Shown piece after piece: positions 53,443-61,573 of a stretch of DNA of 64,000 nucleotides (positions are counted from its first letter, which is position 1; every line of letters begins with the position of its first letter). Under the pieces are notes generated by a model. The model saw only the letters and a program-made list of their open reading frames with translations. It did not search any database and was not told the DNA's origin. The position numbers and the translations under genes are program-made. Where the stretch lies: NCBI GenBank assembly GCA_040768125.1, contig JAXGNG010000006.1, positions 215,827 to 279,826 on the forward strand. Reading direction: 5' to 3'. The stretch comes from RBG-16-49-21 sp040768125. GTDB taxonomy: Bacteria > Spirochaetota > UBA4802 > UBA5550.

Positions 53443-55698
53443 ATGATACGTACTTCAAGAAGAGCATGGTTCACAAGGCATTTTCTGATCGTTATGGCTG
53501 CCCTGGTAATGGCGGCAACAGGCTGTTTTGAGGATTCAAACCGGGATCTTCTTCCGTTCGCTTCTATTAATAGCAGCGAATCCGGCAGCAACATTGGAAG
53601 CAAAGGGGATAGCGCGTTTCTCCCCGGGGAGTCGGGTGACGGCGTCTACCTCATCGGCGCGGGCATTCACGACATCACCGGTCCCGCCGCGGAGGTGGGG
53701 ATGATGGGATTCGCGGACATGGACCAGAAAACCTCCGGTATCCATATGCGCCTTCGCTCCAGGGCCTTCATCGTGGGTGACGGGGAACGGCGCATGGTCT
53801 TCGTGAGCGCGGACCTCGGGCAGCTTTTTCAGATGGTGAAGATGGAGGTATGCGAAAAAGTCGCGGCCAATCCCGAGCTCGCTTCCTATTATAATGAAAA
53901 GAACATTCTCGTTTCCGCGACCCACACGCACAGCGGTCCCGGTGGCTACTCCGGTTATTTTCTCTACGACTTCACGGTACTGGGGTTCATCAAGCAGAAT
54001 TTCAACGCAATCGTCGACGGCATCTACCTCTCCATCCTGAAGGCCCACGACAACCTGGCGCCCGGACGGATCCTGATCAACGAGGGGAACCTCGAGGGCT
54101 GCGGTGGGAACCGCTCCAGCTTCGCCTATATGAACAACCCGGCCGAGGAGCGCGCCCGGTACGACGGCGATACCGACACGTCCTTCACGCTCCTCAAGTT
54201 CGTGACCATCGAGGGCGAGGAGATCGGCATGGTGAACTGGTTCGCCCTGCATCCCACGAGCATCGGCCCGGAGAATACACTCATCAGCGGGGACCACAAG
54301 GGATACGCGTCGTATCTCTTCGAGAAGGAGAAGGGGGCCGATTACGCCTCGACCCGCACCTTCGTGGCGGCCTTCGCCCAGTCCAACTCGGGGGACGTGT
54401 CCCCCAACTCCGATTTCGGCCAGGCGCCCCCCAATGTTGATTTCGAACACAACCCGAGCCTTGAGAACGCGACGCTCCGCCAGTACGGCAAGGCGAAGGA
54501 GCTCTATGACGGCGCCGTGGAGGAGCTCCGCGGTCCCGTTGATTTCCGGCACCGGTTCGTGGACATGAGCGGACTCGCCGTCGAGGACCTCGGGTGCGCC
54601 ACCTGTCCCGCGGCCATGGGTGCCTCGTTTTCAGCGGGCAGCGTGACCGACAACCCGAGCCCGGCCCCCCTCTTTCCCGCGGGGACCACGGTGGAGAGCC
54701 TCAACTGGAGCGATAACGCCGCCCTCGCGTTCCTGCACACGTTCCTGGGGGGGGTGTTCGCGCCCTTCTGGCCGAAGACCCAGGACCCCGCCTACAGGGC
54801 CTGTCACGCCGAGAAGCCGATACTCCTCCCCACGGGTGTGGCGAGCATCAATTTTGACGGTATACCGATGACGCCCCCGGTGGTGCCGCTCCAGGTGATC
54901 CGGATCGGCGGCCTGGCCATCGTGGCGGTCCCCTCCGAGGTGACCACCATGGCGGGACGGCGCATCAGGAATTCCGTGGCAGCGGCGCTCGCACCCGCCG
55001 GCGTGACGCGCGTTGTCGTGGCCGCCCTGGCGAACACCTACGTCTCCTATCTCGCCACGCGGGAGGAGTACGCGATGCAGTCCTACGAGGGGGCCTGCAC
55101 GCAGTTCGGGCCGAACGAGCTCGCGGCCTTCCAGCAGGAGTATGATGCGCTCTGTTCGGCCATGCTCACCGGCCGTGACGTGGAACCCGGGCCGACCCCG
55201 CGGGACGTGACGGGCGACACGGTCAACTTCCAGACCGGCGTCGTCCTCGACGACAAGCCCGTTGACCGGGAGTTCGGCGACGTCATCGTCGAGCCCGCGG
55301 AGGAGTACCGGCGGGGCGACACGGTGAGCGTGCAGTTCTGGGGAGGGCACCCGAAGAACGACCTGCAGATTCAGGGCTCTTTCCTCACCGTGGAGAAGGT
55401 GCGGGGTGAGCGCGTCGAGGAGGTATGCGCCATGGAGGGGTGGTGGATCTTCAAGAAGAAAGTGTGCCGCCAGGTCGTGACCCTCGATACCGAGTCCGTG
55501 GCCCGGGACTGGGATCCGGAAACCGTGTACCGGTGGAAGCGCGACGGCGTGTCCTATTCGAAGATCACCGTGACCTGGGACACGAAGCACGCCGGGCCGG
55601 GCCGGTACCGCATACGGCACAATGGTCACTGGAAGTCGGGATGGACCGGCGCGGTAAGCCCCTACCAGGGAATTTCGAGAATCTTCAGGGTGAACTGA
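53443..55698 (+). CDS. Neutral/alkaline ceramidase-like lipoprotein
   Basis: A protein of 751 residues with a strong ribosome site (GGAGGAAAA). The lipobox ends at Cys28 (VMAATGC), so it is anchored at the envelope surface or in the periplasm. The neutral ceramidase fold is well marked: GAGIHDITGPAAEVGMMGF opens the domain, SATHTHSGPGGYSGY holds zinc ligands at 161-163, WFALHPTS gives a third His (270), FAQSNSGDVSPN carries the nucleophile (Ser320), and YLATREEYAMQSYEGA provides the Glu and Tyr positions (541-548). A C-terminal Ig-like domain follows. The expected reaction is hydrolysis of the N-acyl bond of ceramide. Actual substrate is not shown. Confidence 0.9.
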   Translation: MIRTSRRAWFTRHFLIVMAALVMAATGCFEDSNRDLLPFASINSSESGSNIGSKGDSAFLPGESGDGVYLIGAGIHDITGPAAEVGMMGFADMDQKTSGIHMRLRSRAFIVGDGERRMVFVSADLGQLFQMVKMEVCEKVAANPELASYYNEKNILVSATHTHSGPGGYSGYFLYDFTVLGFIKQNFNAIVDGIYLSILKAHDNLAPGRILINEGNLEGCGGNRSSFAYMNNPAEERARYDGDTDTSFTLLKFVTIEGEEIGMVNWFALHPTSIGPENTLISGDHKGYASYLFEKEKGADYASTRTFVAAFAQSNSGDVSPNSDFGQAPPNVDFEHNPSLENATLRQYGKAKELYDGAVEELRGPVDFRHRFVDMSGLAVEDLGCATCPAAMGASFSAGSVTDNPSPAPLFPAGTTVESLNWSDNAALAFLHTFLGGVFAPFWPKTQDPAYRACHAEKPILLPTGVASINFDGIPMTPPVVPLQVIRIGGLAIVAVPSEVTTMAGRRIRNSVAAALAPAGVTRVVVAALANTYVSYLATREEYAMQSYEGACTQFGPNELAAFQQEYDALCSAMLTGRDVEPGPTPRDVTGDTVNFQTGVVLDDKPVDREFGDVIVEPAEEYRRGDTVSVQFWGGHPKNDLQIQGSFLTVEKVRGERVEEVCAMEGWWIFKKKVCRQVVTLDTESVARDWDPETVYRWKRDGVSYSKITVTWDTKHAGPGRYRIRHNGHWKSGWTGAVSPYQGISRIFRVN

Positions 55699-55756
55699 TC
55701 GCGCCTGCCGCATGGCGGCGTAGATTTCAATATTCGTCCTCACACAATTATATTGC

Positions 55757-55785
55757 TGCCGCGTTCCCCACGCGGCATTTTTTTT
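55757..55785 (+). terminator. Rho-independent terminator after the ceramidase-like gene
   Basis: A perfect 7-bp stem, TGCCGCG (55757-55763) and CGCGGCA (55771-55777), a 7-nt loop, and then eight T residues. It lies 58 bp after the stop. It separates this gene from the AraC gene, so the two have separate transcripts or read-through is limited. Confidence 0.88.
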
Positions 55786-55896
55786 CCCCTGGAAATTTAT
55801 TCTTTGATTTATTTCCCCGGTCTGGTAGGGTGCATTGGGCCCCGGAGCGGGGTCGACTGATGCCGGTCGAGAGACCGATGGACGCACGAGGTGGTG

Positions 55897-57510
55897 ATGA
55901 ACTGGGTATCCGTTCCGGCCGTCGCCATGGCCGCCGTTTCGTTCTACGTGGGCTTCTCCTATCTCTGGCTCTTTACCCGGAGGCCCCTGGAGCGCGAAAA
56001 CCTCGCTTTCGCCTTCACCTGCTTCTCGATCGCCTTCTACGACCTCTTCTGCGCGGGTCTCTACCATGCCGCGAGCCCCGGCGAGGGAATGTTCTGGCAG
56101 CGGCTCCAGCTCGCGGCGCTTCCCCTGTTCACCATTTCCCTCTCATGGTTCGTCTATTACATGACGAGGCGCGCCTCCCGGGTCCCCTTTATCATCATCA
56201 CCGCCTGGCTCGCCGCCATGGCCGCGGCGGGACTCGCCATCCGGGGCGAGCTGACCCTCACGGCGGAGCGGCCCTTCGTGAAGGTCGTCCATTTCGCCGG
56301 AACGGTGATCCGCTACCAGGAGGTGGACCCCGGCATCATCCATACGCTCCAGTTCGTCTCGATGATCATCGCCGCCTCCTACCTTTTTTACGTCCTAGTG
56401 AAAAGCCTCCTGGAGGGCGATCCCATCGCCGGGCCCCTCCTTGTCTCCCTGGTGCCGTTCTTCGTGGCGGCGGTCAACGATATACTGGTCGGCGCAGGGG
56501 TCTACCCCTTCATCTACCTGATGGAATACGCCTACATGTTCATACTCGTGTCCATGGCCTATGTTCTCCAGAACCGCTTTATCGGGCTGAACCGCGAGGT
56601 GGAGGAGCTCACGCACCAGCTCGAGGAGAAGGTGAACGAGAGGACCATGGAACTCCTCCTGAGCGAGATAACGAAGGACATCTACGCCGACCGCTCAGAG
56701 GAGACGCGGGCCGCCGCGGGGTCCTCGGTCAGGACCCTGAGCCAGGACATCAGCATCATCTCGAATGTCGACCGGCTCCTCTCCAGGGCCCTGGAGAAGG
56801 CGATAGAGATTTCCGGCTCCGGCGGCGGGTGCCTCTTTATCGCCGGGGATGACGGCGCCCTGGAGGCCGCGGCGTGCTCGGGGATGGATGAGCCCGATCC
56901 GGGCGTGTGGAGTGAAGCGCTCCGAATCATGAAACACCAGGCCCCCCCGCCCGGTCCCGCGGGGGGTGGTGAGGGGCGGACGCTCTTCATTCCCGTTTCA
57001 CTCGGCGACAGGCCCGTCGGCGTCTGTTTTCTACGGCGCGATCACGGCGCCGGTGCATACCGGGAAGACCGGGTTCGCCTGGCCGCGGAGTTCATCGCCC
57101 AGGCCGCGTCGGCGATCGAGAACGCCTTCCTCTACCAGCGGATGCTCGACCGCACCGCCGCCGCGCGCCGGCATTCGATAACCCCCGCCCTGGAGGAGAA
57201 GATGAAGAAGGCCGTGGCCTACATCCGCGACAACTACACCTCCGACATATCGCGGGAGGGGCTCGCGGCGTCCCTGAACATGCATCCCGATTCCTTTGGG
57301 AGGTTCTTCAAGATCTACACGAACATGAGGATCAGCGAGTTCATCAACGAGCTCCGGGTGCGGCATGCCGCGGAGCGGCTCCGGGACACCGGGGACACGA
57401 TCATCGATATCGCCTTTGCCGCCGGGTTCGAGAGCCTTCCCACCTTCAACCGGGCCTTCATGAAGGTATTCCGCGTCACCCCCACGCGATACCGCGAGAA
57501 GGGCGGGTAA
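55897..57510 (+). CDS. Membrane-anchored AraC-family regulator with GAF-like domain
   Basis: A protein of 537 residues. Residues about 1-225 form seven TM helices of the histidine-kinase-type 7TM sensory module. A short coiled coil (EVEELTHQLEEKVNERTMEL) follows, then a GAF-like domain (about 280-420). The C-terminal AraC DNA-binding domain (about 435-535) has both helix-turn-helix units, including ISREGLAASLNMHPDSFGRF and DTIIDIAFAAGFESLPTFNR. This layout is common in Leptospira-type genomes. It lies between the two operator sites. The ATG at 55897 follows tandem GTGs, which are alternative starts. Confidence 0.9.
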   Translation: MNWVSVPAVAMAAVSFYVGFSYLWLFTRRPLERENLAFAFTCFSIAFYDLFCAGLYHAASPGEGMFWQRLQLAALPLFTISLSWFVYYMTRRASRVPFIIITAWLAAMAAAGLAIRGELTLTAERPFVKVVHFAGTVIRYQEVDPGIIHTLQFVSMIIAASYLFYVLVKSLLEGDPIAGPLLVSLVPFFVAAVNDILVGAGVYPFIYLMEYAYMFILVSMAYVLQNRFIGLNREVEELTHQLEEKVNERTMELLLSEITKDIYADRSEETRAAAGSSVRTLSQDISIISNVDRLLSRALEKAIEISGSGGGCLFIAGDDGALEAAACSGMDEPDPGVWSEALRIMKHQAPPPGPAGGGEGRTLFIPVSLGDRPVGVCFLRRDHGAGAYREDRVRLAAEFIAQAASAIENAFLYQRMLDRTAAARRHSITPALEEKMKKAVAYIRDNYTSDISREGLAASLNMHPDSFGRFFKIYTNMRISEFINELRVRHAAERLRDTGDTIIDIAFAAGFESLPTFNRAFMKVFRVTPTRYREKGG

Positions 57511-57537
57511 CATGATCGCGGCAATGCTTTTCAATAT

Positions 57538-57586
57538 CTGACCAATCATGAATTGATTGGACAGGGAAGGATCGTTCCCGTACATT
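57538..57586 (+). promoter_or_regulatory. Operator site 2 and overlapping promoter
   Basis: CTGACCAATCA at 57538-57548, a 5-bp spacer, and TGATTGGACAG at 57554-57564 form an inverted repeat with 10 of 11 arm positions paired. A candidate promoter, TTGGAC at 57557-57562 and TACATT at 57581-57586 with an 18-bp spacer, overlaps the right arm. It precedes the FGGY kinase operon by about 80 bp. Confidence 0.7.
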
Positions 57587-57665
57587 TTGTAATATAAGCG
57601 GCAGGGCGCTCCGCGGGGAGCCGCTCCTTCCGTCAACGAACCGCGCATAATGAAAGAGGAACCGG

Positions 57666-59267
57666 ATGGCAGAATCGGTGTATGTTCTCACCCATGACGT
57701 GGGAACCACGGGGTGCAAGTCGTGCATCTACCGGATAGGGAAGTGCGTCGAGCTCGTGGATTCGAGCCTGGCGGAGTATCCCCTCTACACCACGCCCGAC
57801 GGCGGGGCTGAGCAGAAGGCCGACGAGTGGTGGAGCGCCCTCTGCGGCGCCACGCGGAAGATCGTGATGCGCTCCGGCGTGGGCCCCTCCCGGATACGCG
57901 CCATGGCCTTCTGCGCCCAGATGCAGGGCTCGGTCGTCGTCGACGGATCGGGCCGCGCCCTCAGGAACCCCATGAGCTACATGGACGGACGGTCGGGGCC
58001 GCAGATAGCCCGGGGTCTCTACCGGGGCCTTTTCAAGATCGGGAAATGGAACGCGCGCAAGACGGTGCGCTCCCTTGTCGTCACCGGCGGGCTTGCCGCC
58101 ACGCCAAAGGACCCCCTCTGGAAGTACCACTGGGTGAGGGAGAACGAGCCCGCGGTTTTCGAGCAAATCCACAAGTGGCTCGACGTGAAGGATTATCTTA
58201 TTTTACGTTGCACCGGCGAGTACGCCATGACCCGCGATTCCGCGAACCTTACCTTTCTCTACGACACCAGGCCCGGGAGGCTCGGCTGGAACGCCGGGCT
58301 CTGCCGTCTCTTCGGGGTTGACATGGCCCACCTGCCCCCCGTGGTGGATTCCACGGATGAGGTGGGGCGTCTCCTCCCCGGACCCGCCGCCGAGATGGGC
58401 ATCGCGCCGGGGATCCCGGTCTTCGGCGGCGGCGGCGACGTGTCCATGACCGCCATCGGCGCGGGGTGCCTGGAACTGCATGACACCCATGTCTACGTCG
58501 GCACCTCCGGGTGGGTCGTTTCCAATGTCGACAGGAGGATGGTGGACATCGGAAATTTCGTCGCCTCGATTCTCGGGGCGATACCGGGACTCTACAGCTA
58601 CACCGCGGAGCAGGAGACCTCCGGGGCCTGCATGAAGTGGGTGCGCGACCACCTGGCCCTTGACGAGATCGGCGTGTACCTCAAGGCGAGGCATGTCGCG
58701 GAGAAATCGAGGGAATACGAGAGCCTCTTCGACTACCTTAACGAGGTGATCGAGGGCACGCCCCCGGGTTCGGGGAACGTGCTCTTCACCCCCTGGCTCC
58801 ACGGCAACCGCTCGCCGCGGGAGGACCCCCACGCCCGGGGCATCTTCTTCAACCTGGGACTCGGCACGGGGAAGCGCCAGATGATCCGCGCCGTCCTGGA
58901 GGGAATGGCCTTCCACAAGCGCTGGATGCTCGAGGCGATGGAGCGAAAGATCCCCCGCCGGGAGCGCCTCCGCTTCGTGGGGGGCGGGGCCCTCTCCGAG
59001 GCGGGATGCCGCATCATGGCGGACGTCACGGGCCGCGTGATCGAGACCGTGGATGACTGCCAGAACGTCGGGGCAGTGGGGGCCGCCCTGGTCTGCGCCG
59101 TGGGCCTCGGGCTCATCGGGTCCTTCGCGGGGGCGAAGGCCCTCATCCCGGTCCGGAGGGCATACGAGCCGGATCCGGCGCACCGGGGGCTCTACGACCG
59201 GAGCTACGGGGTTTTTACAAAACTGTACGACAGGAACAAGAAACTATTTTCGATGCTGAACGGGTGA
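57666..59267 (+). CDS. FGGY-family carbohydrate kinase
   Basis: A protein of 533 residues in the FGGY (xylulokinase/glycerol kinase) family. The N-terminal phosphate-binding segment THDVGTTGCKSCIYRIG and the C-terminal LRFVGGGALSEAGCRIMADVTG with NVGAVGAAL mark both actin-like lobes. The catalytic Asp is expected in FGGGGDVSMTAIGAG. The substrate, a ketose, polyol or sugar acid, cannot be inferred. It starts an operon with a class II aldolase 10 bp downstream, typical of kinase-aldolase routes that phosphorylate and then cleave a sugar. Confidence 0.92.
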   Translation: MAESVYVLTHDVGTTGCKSCIYRIGKCVELVDSSLAEYPLYTTPDGGAEQKADEWWSALCGATRKIVMRSGVGPSRIRAMAFCAQMQGSVVVDGSGRALRNPMSYMDGRSGPQIARGLYRGLFKIGKWNARKTVRSLVVTGGLAATPKDPLWKYHWVRENEPAVFEQIHKWLDVKDYLILRCTGEYAMTRDSANLTFLYDTRPGRLGWNAGLCRLFGVDMAHLPPVVDSTDEVGRLLPGPAAEMGIAPGIPVFGGGGDVSMTAIGAGCLELHDTHVYVGTSGWVVSNVDRRMVDIGNFVASILGAIPGLYSYTAEQETSGACMKWVRDHLALDEIGVYLKARHVAEKSREYESLFDYLNEVIEGTPPGSGNVLFTPWLHGNRSPREDPHARGIFFNLGLGTGKRQMIRAVLEGMAFHKRWMLEAMERKIPRRERLRFVGGGALSEAGCRIMADVTGRVIETVDDCQNVGAVGAALVCAVGLGLIGSFAGAKALIPVRRAYEPDPAHRGLYDRSYGVFTKLYDRNKKLFSMLNG

Positions 59268-59277
59268 GGAGGCCGCA

Positions 59278-59964
59278 ATGGGACGCTACGATGAACAGAG
59301 GAAGAAGGTGTATGACTGCATCATGGACCTGGTCCACCGGGGGTACGTGGAGGGCACGGGGGGCAACGTCTCGCTTCTCGTGGAAGGAGAGGAGACCGTC
59401 GTGGTGACCCCCTCCCAGCGGGAATACCTCACCATGTCGGCGGACGATATCTGCGTGGTTGATTTTGACCTGAAGCCCGTGGAGGACAACGGCCTGAAGC
59501 CCTCCATGGAAACGGGCATGCACATCGCGGTGTACAGGAACCGTAAGGATGTCGGCGCCGTGGTCCACACCCACCAGATCTTCGCCAGCGTCTTCGCCCT
59601 CATCAACGAGCCGATTCCCGCCCTCTTTGACGAGGTCGCGGGTTCCATCGGGCCCCTCGTGGAGGTGGTGCCCTATGGCCTCTCCGGAAGCCCTGCGCTC
59701 ATCGAGAACGTCACGGGAAAGCTCGGGAACCGGGGCAACTGCTATATCTTGCAGAACCACGGGGCCCTGGCCCTGGGGAGCGATCTCGACCGCGCGAAGC
59801 GCAACGCCGAGCTCCTGGAAAAGTGCGCCCGGGTCTACTACTGCGCGCTTTCCACGGGACGCGAGGTGACCCTGATGCCGGAGAACATGCGGGAGCTGAT
59901 GGGAAAGATCGTCGCGGGGAAACAGGACGCGGAGATTAAAAGGAAAGAGGAACTGAATAAGTAA
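59278..59964 (+). CDS. Class II aldolase/adducin family protein
   Basis: A protein of 228 residues. The zinc-binding and catalytic motifs of the fuculose-phosphate aldolase family are present: GGNVSLLVEGEETVVVTPSQ, the HTH in AVVHTHQIFASVFAL, and QNHGALALGSDLDRAKRNAE with the third His. Members cleave a sugar phosphate to DHAP and an aldehyde or act as epimerases. It follows the FGGY kinase by 10 bp, so the kinase product is its likely substrate. Confidence 0.92.
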   Translation: MGRYDEQRKKVYDCIMDLVHRGYVEGTGGNVSLLVEGEETVVVTPSQREYLTMSADDICVVDFDLKPVEDNGLKPSMETGMHIAVYRNRKDVGAVVHTHQIFASVFALINEPIPALFDEVAGSIGPLVEVVPYGLSGSPALIENVTGKLGNRGNCYILQNHGALALGSDLDRAKRNAELLEKCARVYYCALSTGREVTLMPENMRELMGKIVAGKQDAEIKRKEELNK

Positions 59965-59977
59965 CCTCACCCCCCGA

Positions 59978-60002
59978 CCCCCTCTCCCGGGAGGAGAGGG
60001 GG
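59978..60002. repeat. GC-rich hairpin in a common intergenic repeat
   Basis: CCCCCTCTCC (59978-59987) pairs with GGAGAGGGGG (59993-60002) over 10 bp, loop 5 nt. Its flank CCTCACCCCCCGACCC matches a widely dispersed intergenic motif of GC-rich genomes. A related motif, CCCTCCCCCTCCCGCGGGGG, occurs at 18844-18863, upstream of rseP. Between the aldolase and aminotransferase genes it could attenuate transcription. Confidence 0.55.
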
Positions 60003-60042
60003 AGAGTTGGGATATGATAGATATACTAACAAGAAGGAGAGC

Positions 60043-61524
60043 ATGATGAACGCCACGCAAGAGTATGCCATATCGCACTGGCCCGACACGGAGGATATCC
60101 TGGGGCGGCTTCGCCGCCTGGCCAACGAACTGCCGATCCACCGGATCGAGCGGACGAAGATGGGCGAATACCTCGGGTATTTCGAGAAGAAGTGCGCGGG
60201 GTCAAGGGAGATGACCGATCGCGCGAAAGAGCTGATCCCCGGTGGGGTGCAGCACAACCTGGCATTCAACTATCCATTTCCCCTTGCCATCACGAAGGCC
60301 GAGGGTGCCTACCTGTGGGACGTCGACGGGAACCGCTACATCGACTTCCTCCAGGCCGGGGGCCCCACCCTCCTGGGGAGCAACTACGCCCCCGTCCAGG
60401 AGAAGGTGATCGAGGTGATCCGGGAGAGCGGCCCGGTGACGGGCCTCTTCCATGAATATGAGCTTAAACTCGCGGAACTCATCAGCCGCCACATGCCCGC
60501 CGTGGAGATGTTCCGCATGCTCATGAGCGGTACCGAGGCCTGCATGGCCGCCGCCAGGGCGGCCCGCTGTTTCACGGATAAAAAGCACGTCATCAAGGTC
60601 GGCGGGGCCTACCATGGCTGGAGCGACCAGTTCGTCTTCGGAATGCGGGTCCCCGGCGTGGGGCCCCTGGACGCCCACGGGATACCCGCCGGGTGCTACC
60701 AGTTCACCCAGGAGGTCTACCCCAACGACCTGGACGCCCTGGAGAAGCGGATGGAGGAGAACGAGAAGGAAGGTGGCACGGCGGCGGTCTTTCTCGAGCC
60801 CCTGGGCCCGGAGAGCGGCACCAGGCCCGTGCTACCCGATTACAACCGGCGAGTCAGGGAGCTCTGCGACCATTTCGGCAGCCTCCTTGTTTTCGACGAG
60901 GTGGTCACGGGCTTTCGCGTCGGCCTGGGGGGCGCCCAGGGCTACTTCAACGTGGCGCCGGACCTCACGGTCTTCGGCAAGTGCGTGGCCGGCGGATATC
61001 CCGGCGCCGGCGGCGTCGGGGGTCGCAAAGAAGTCATGCTCTGCTACGCCGCGGGACTCGGGGGAGGCCCCGGGGGCAAGCGCGCCATGGTGGGGGGGAC
61101 CCTCTCGGCAAACCCCCTGAGCTGCGCCGCCGGGTATTTCGCCATCAAGGCGATAGAAGAAACAGGGGCGCACCTGAAGGCGGGAAGGGCGGGGGACCGC
61201 CTCACGGAGGGCCTCCGCGAGATATTTGCGCGGCGTGACCTTCCCTTCGTGGCCTTCAACCACGGGTCGATCTGTCACATGGAGACCGGCGCCGCCATGC
61301 TCATGGAGATTTCGAACCCGAACATCTTCAAGGAAGTGGGCAAGAGGAAGAAGGTGATGGAGGAGATGGGCGCCGCCCTCACGGCGGAGGGGATCATCTC
61401 CCTGGCGGGGAGCCGCCTCTACACCAGCATGGCCGACACGGACGGGGTGATCGACGACGCCCTGGAGCGGTTCGACGGGGTATTCAGCCACATCGAGATC
61501 GCGGGCGAGGACGCCGCGTGGTGA
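60043..61524 (+). CDS. Class III pyridoxal-phosphate aminotransferase
   Basis: A protein of 493 residues with AAGGAGA just upstream; either ATG of a tandem pair (60043, 60046) can start it. The class III fold is clear: LMSGTEACMAAARAAR, VGGAYHGWSDQF, then FLEPLGPESG and FDEVVTGFRVGLGGAQGYF for the PLP site. The Lys expected to form the Schiff base lies in DLTVFGKCVAGGYPGAGGVG. It is closest in layout to glutamate-1-semialdehyde aminotransferase relatives, but with about 60 extra N-terminal residues, so it likely acts on another amino substrate of the operon. Confidence 0.9.
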   Translation: MMNATQEYAISHWPDTEDILGRLRRLANELPIHRIERTKMGEYLGYFEKKCAGSREMTDRAKELIPGGVQHNLAFNYPFPLAITKAEGAYLWDVDGNRYIDFLQAGGPTLLGSNYAPVQEKVIEVIRESGPVTGLFHEYELKLAELISRHMPAVEMFRMLMSGTEACMAAARAARCFTDKKHVIKVGGAYHGWSDQFVFGMRVPGVGPLDAHGIPAGCYQFTQEVYPNDLDALEKRMEENEKEGGTAAVFLEPLGPESGTRPVLPDYNRRVRELCDHFGSLLVFDEVVTGFRVGLGGAQGYFNVAPDLTVFGKCVAGGYPGAGGVGGRKEVMLCYAAGLGGGPGGKRAMVGGTLSANPLSCAAGYFAIKAIEETGAHLKAGRAGDRLTEGLREIFARRDLPFVAFNHGSICHMETGAAMLMEISNPNIFKEVGKRKKVMEEMGAALTAEGIISLAGSRLYTSMADTDGVIDDALERFDGVFSHIEIAGEDAAW

Positions 61525-61573
61525 ACCGCGCGGGGAAAATGAAATGCGGGGACTTCCCGCGGGAGGACAGGGC

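Noticed and set aside
55757..55785. Operator for the AraC gene
   Set aside because: The inverted repeat followed by eight T is a standard terminator.
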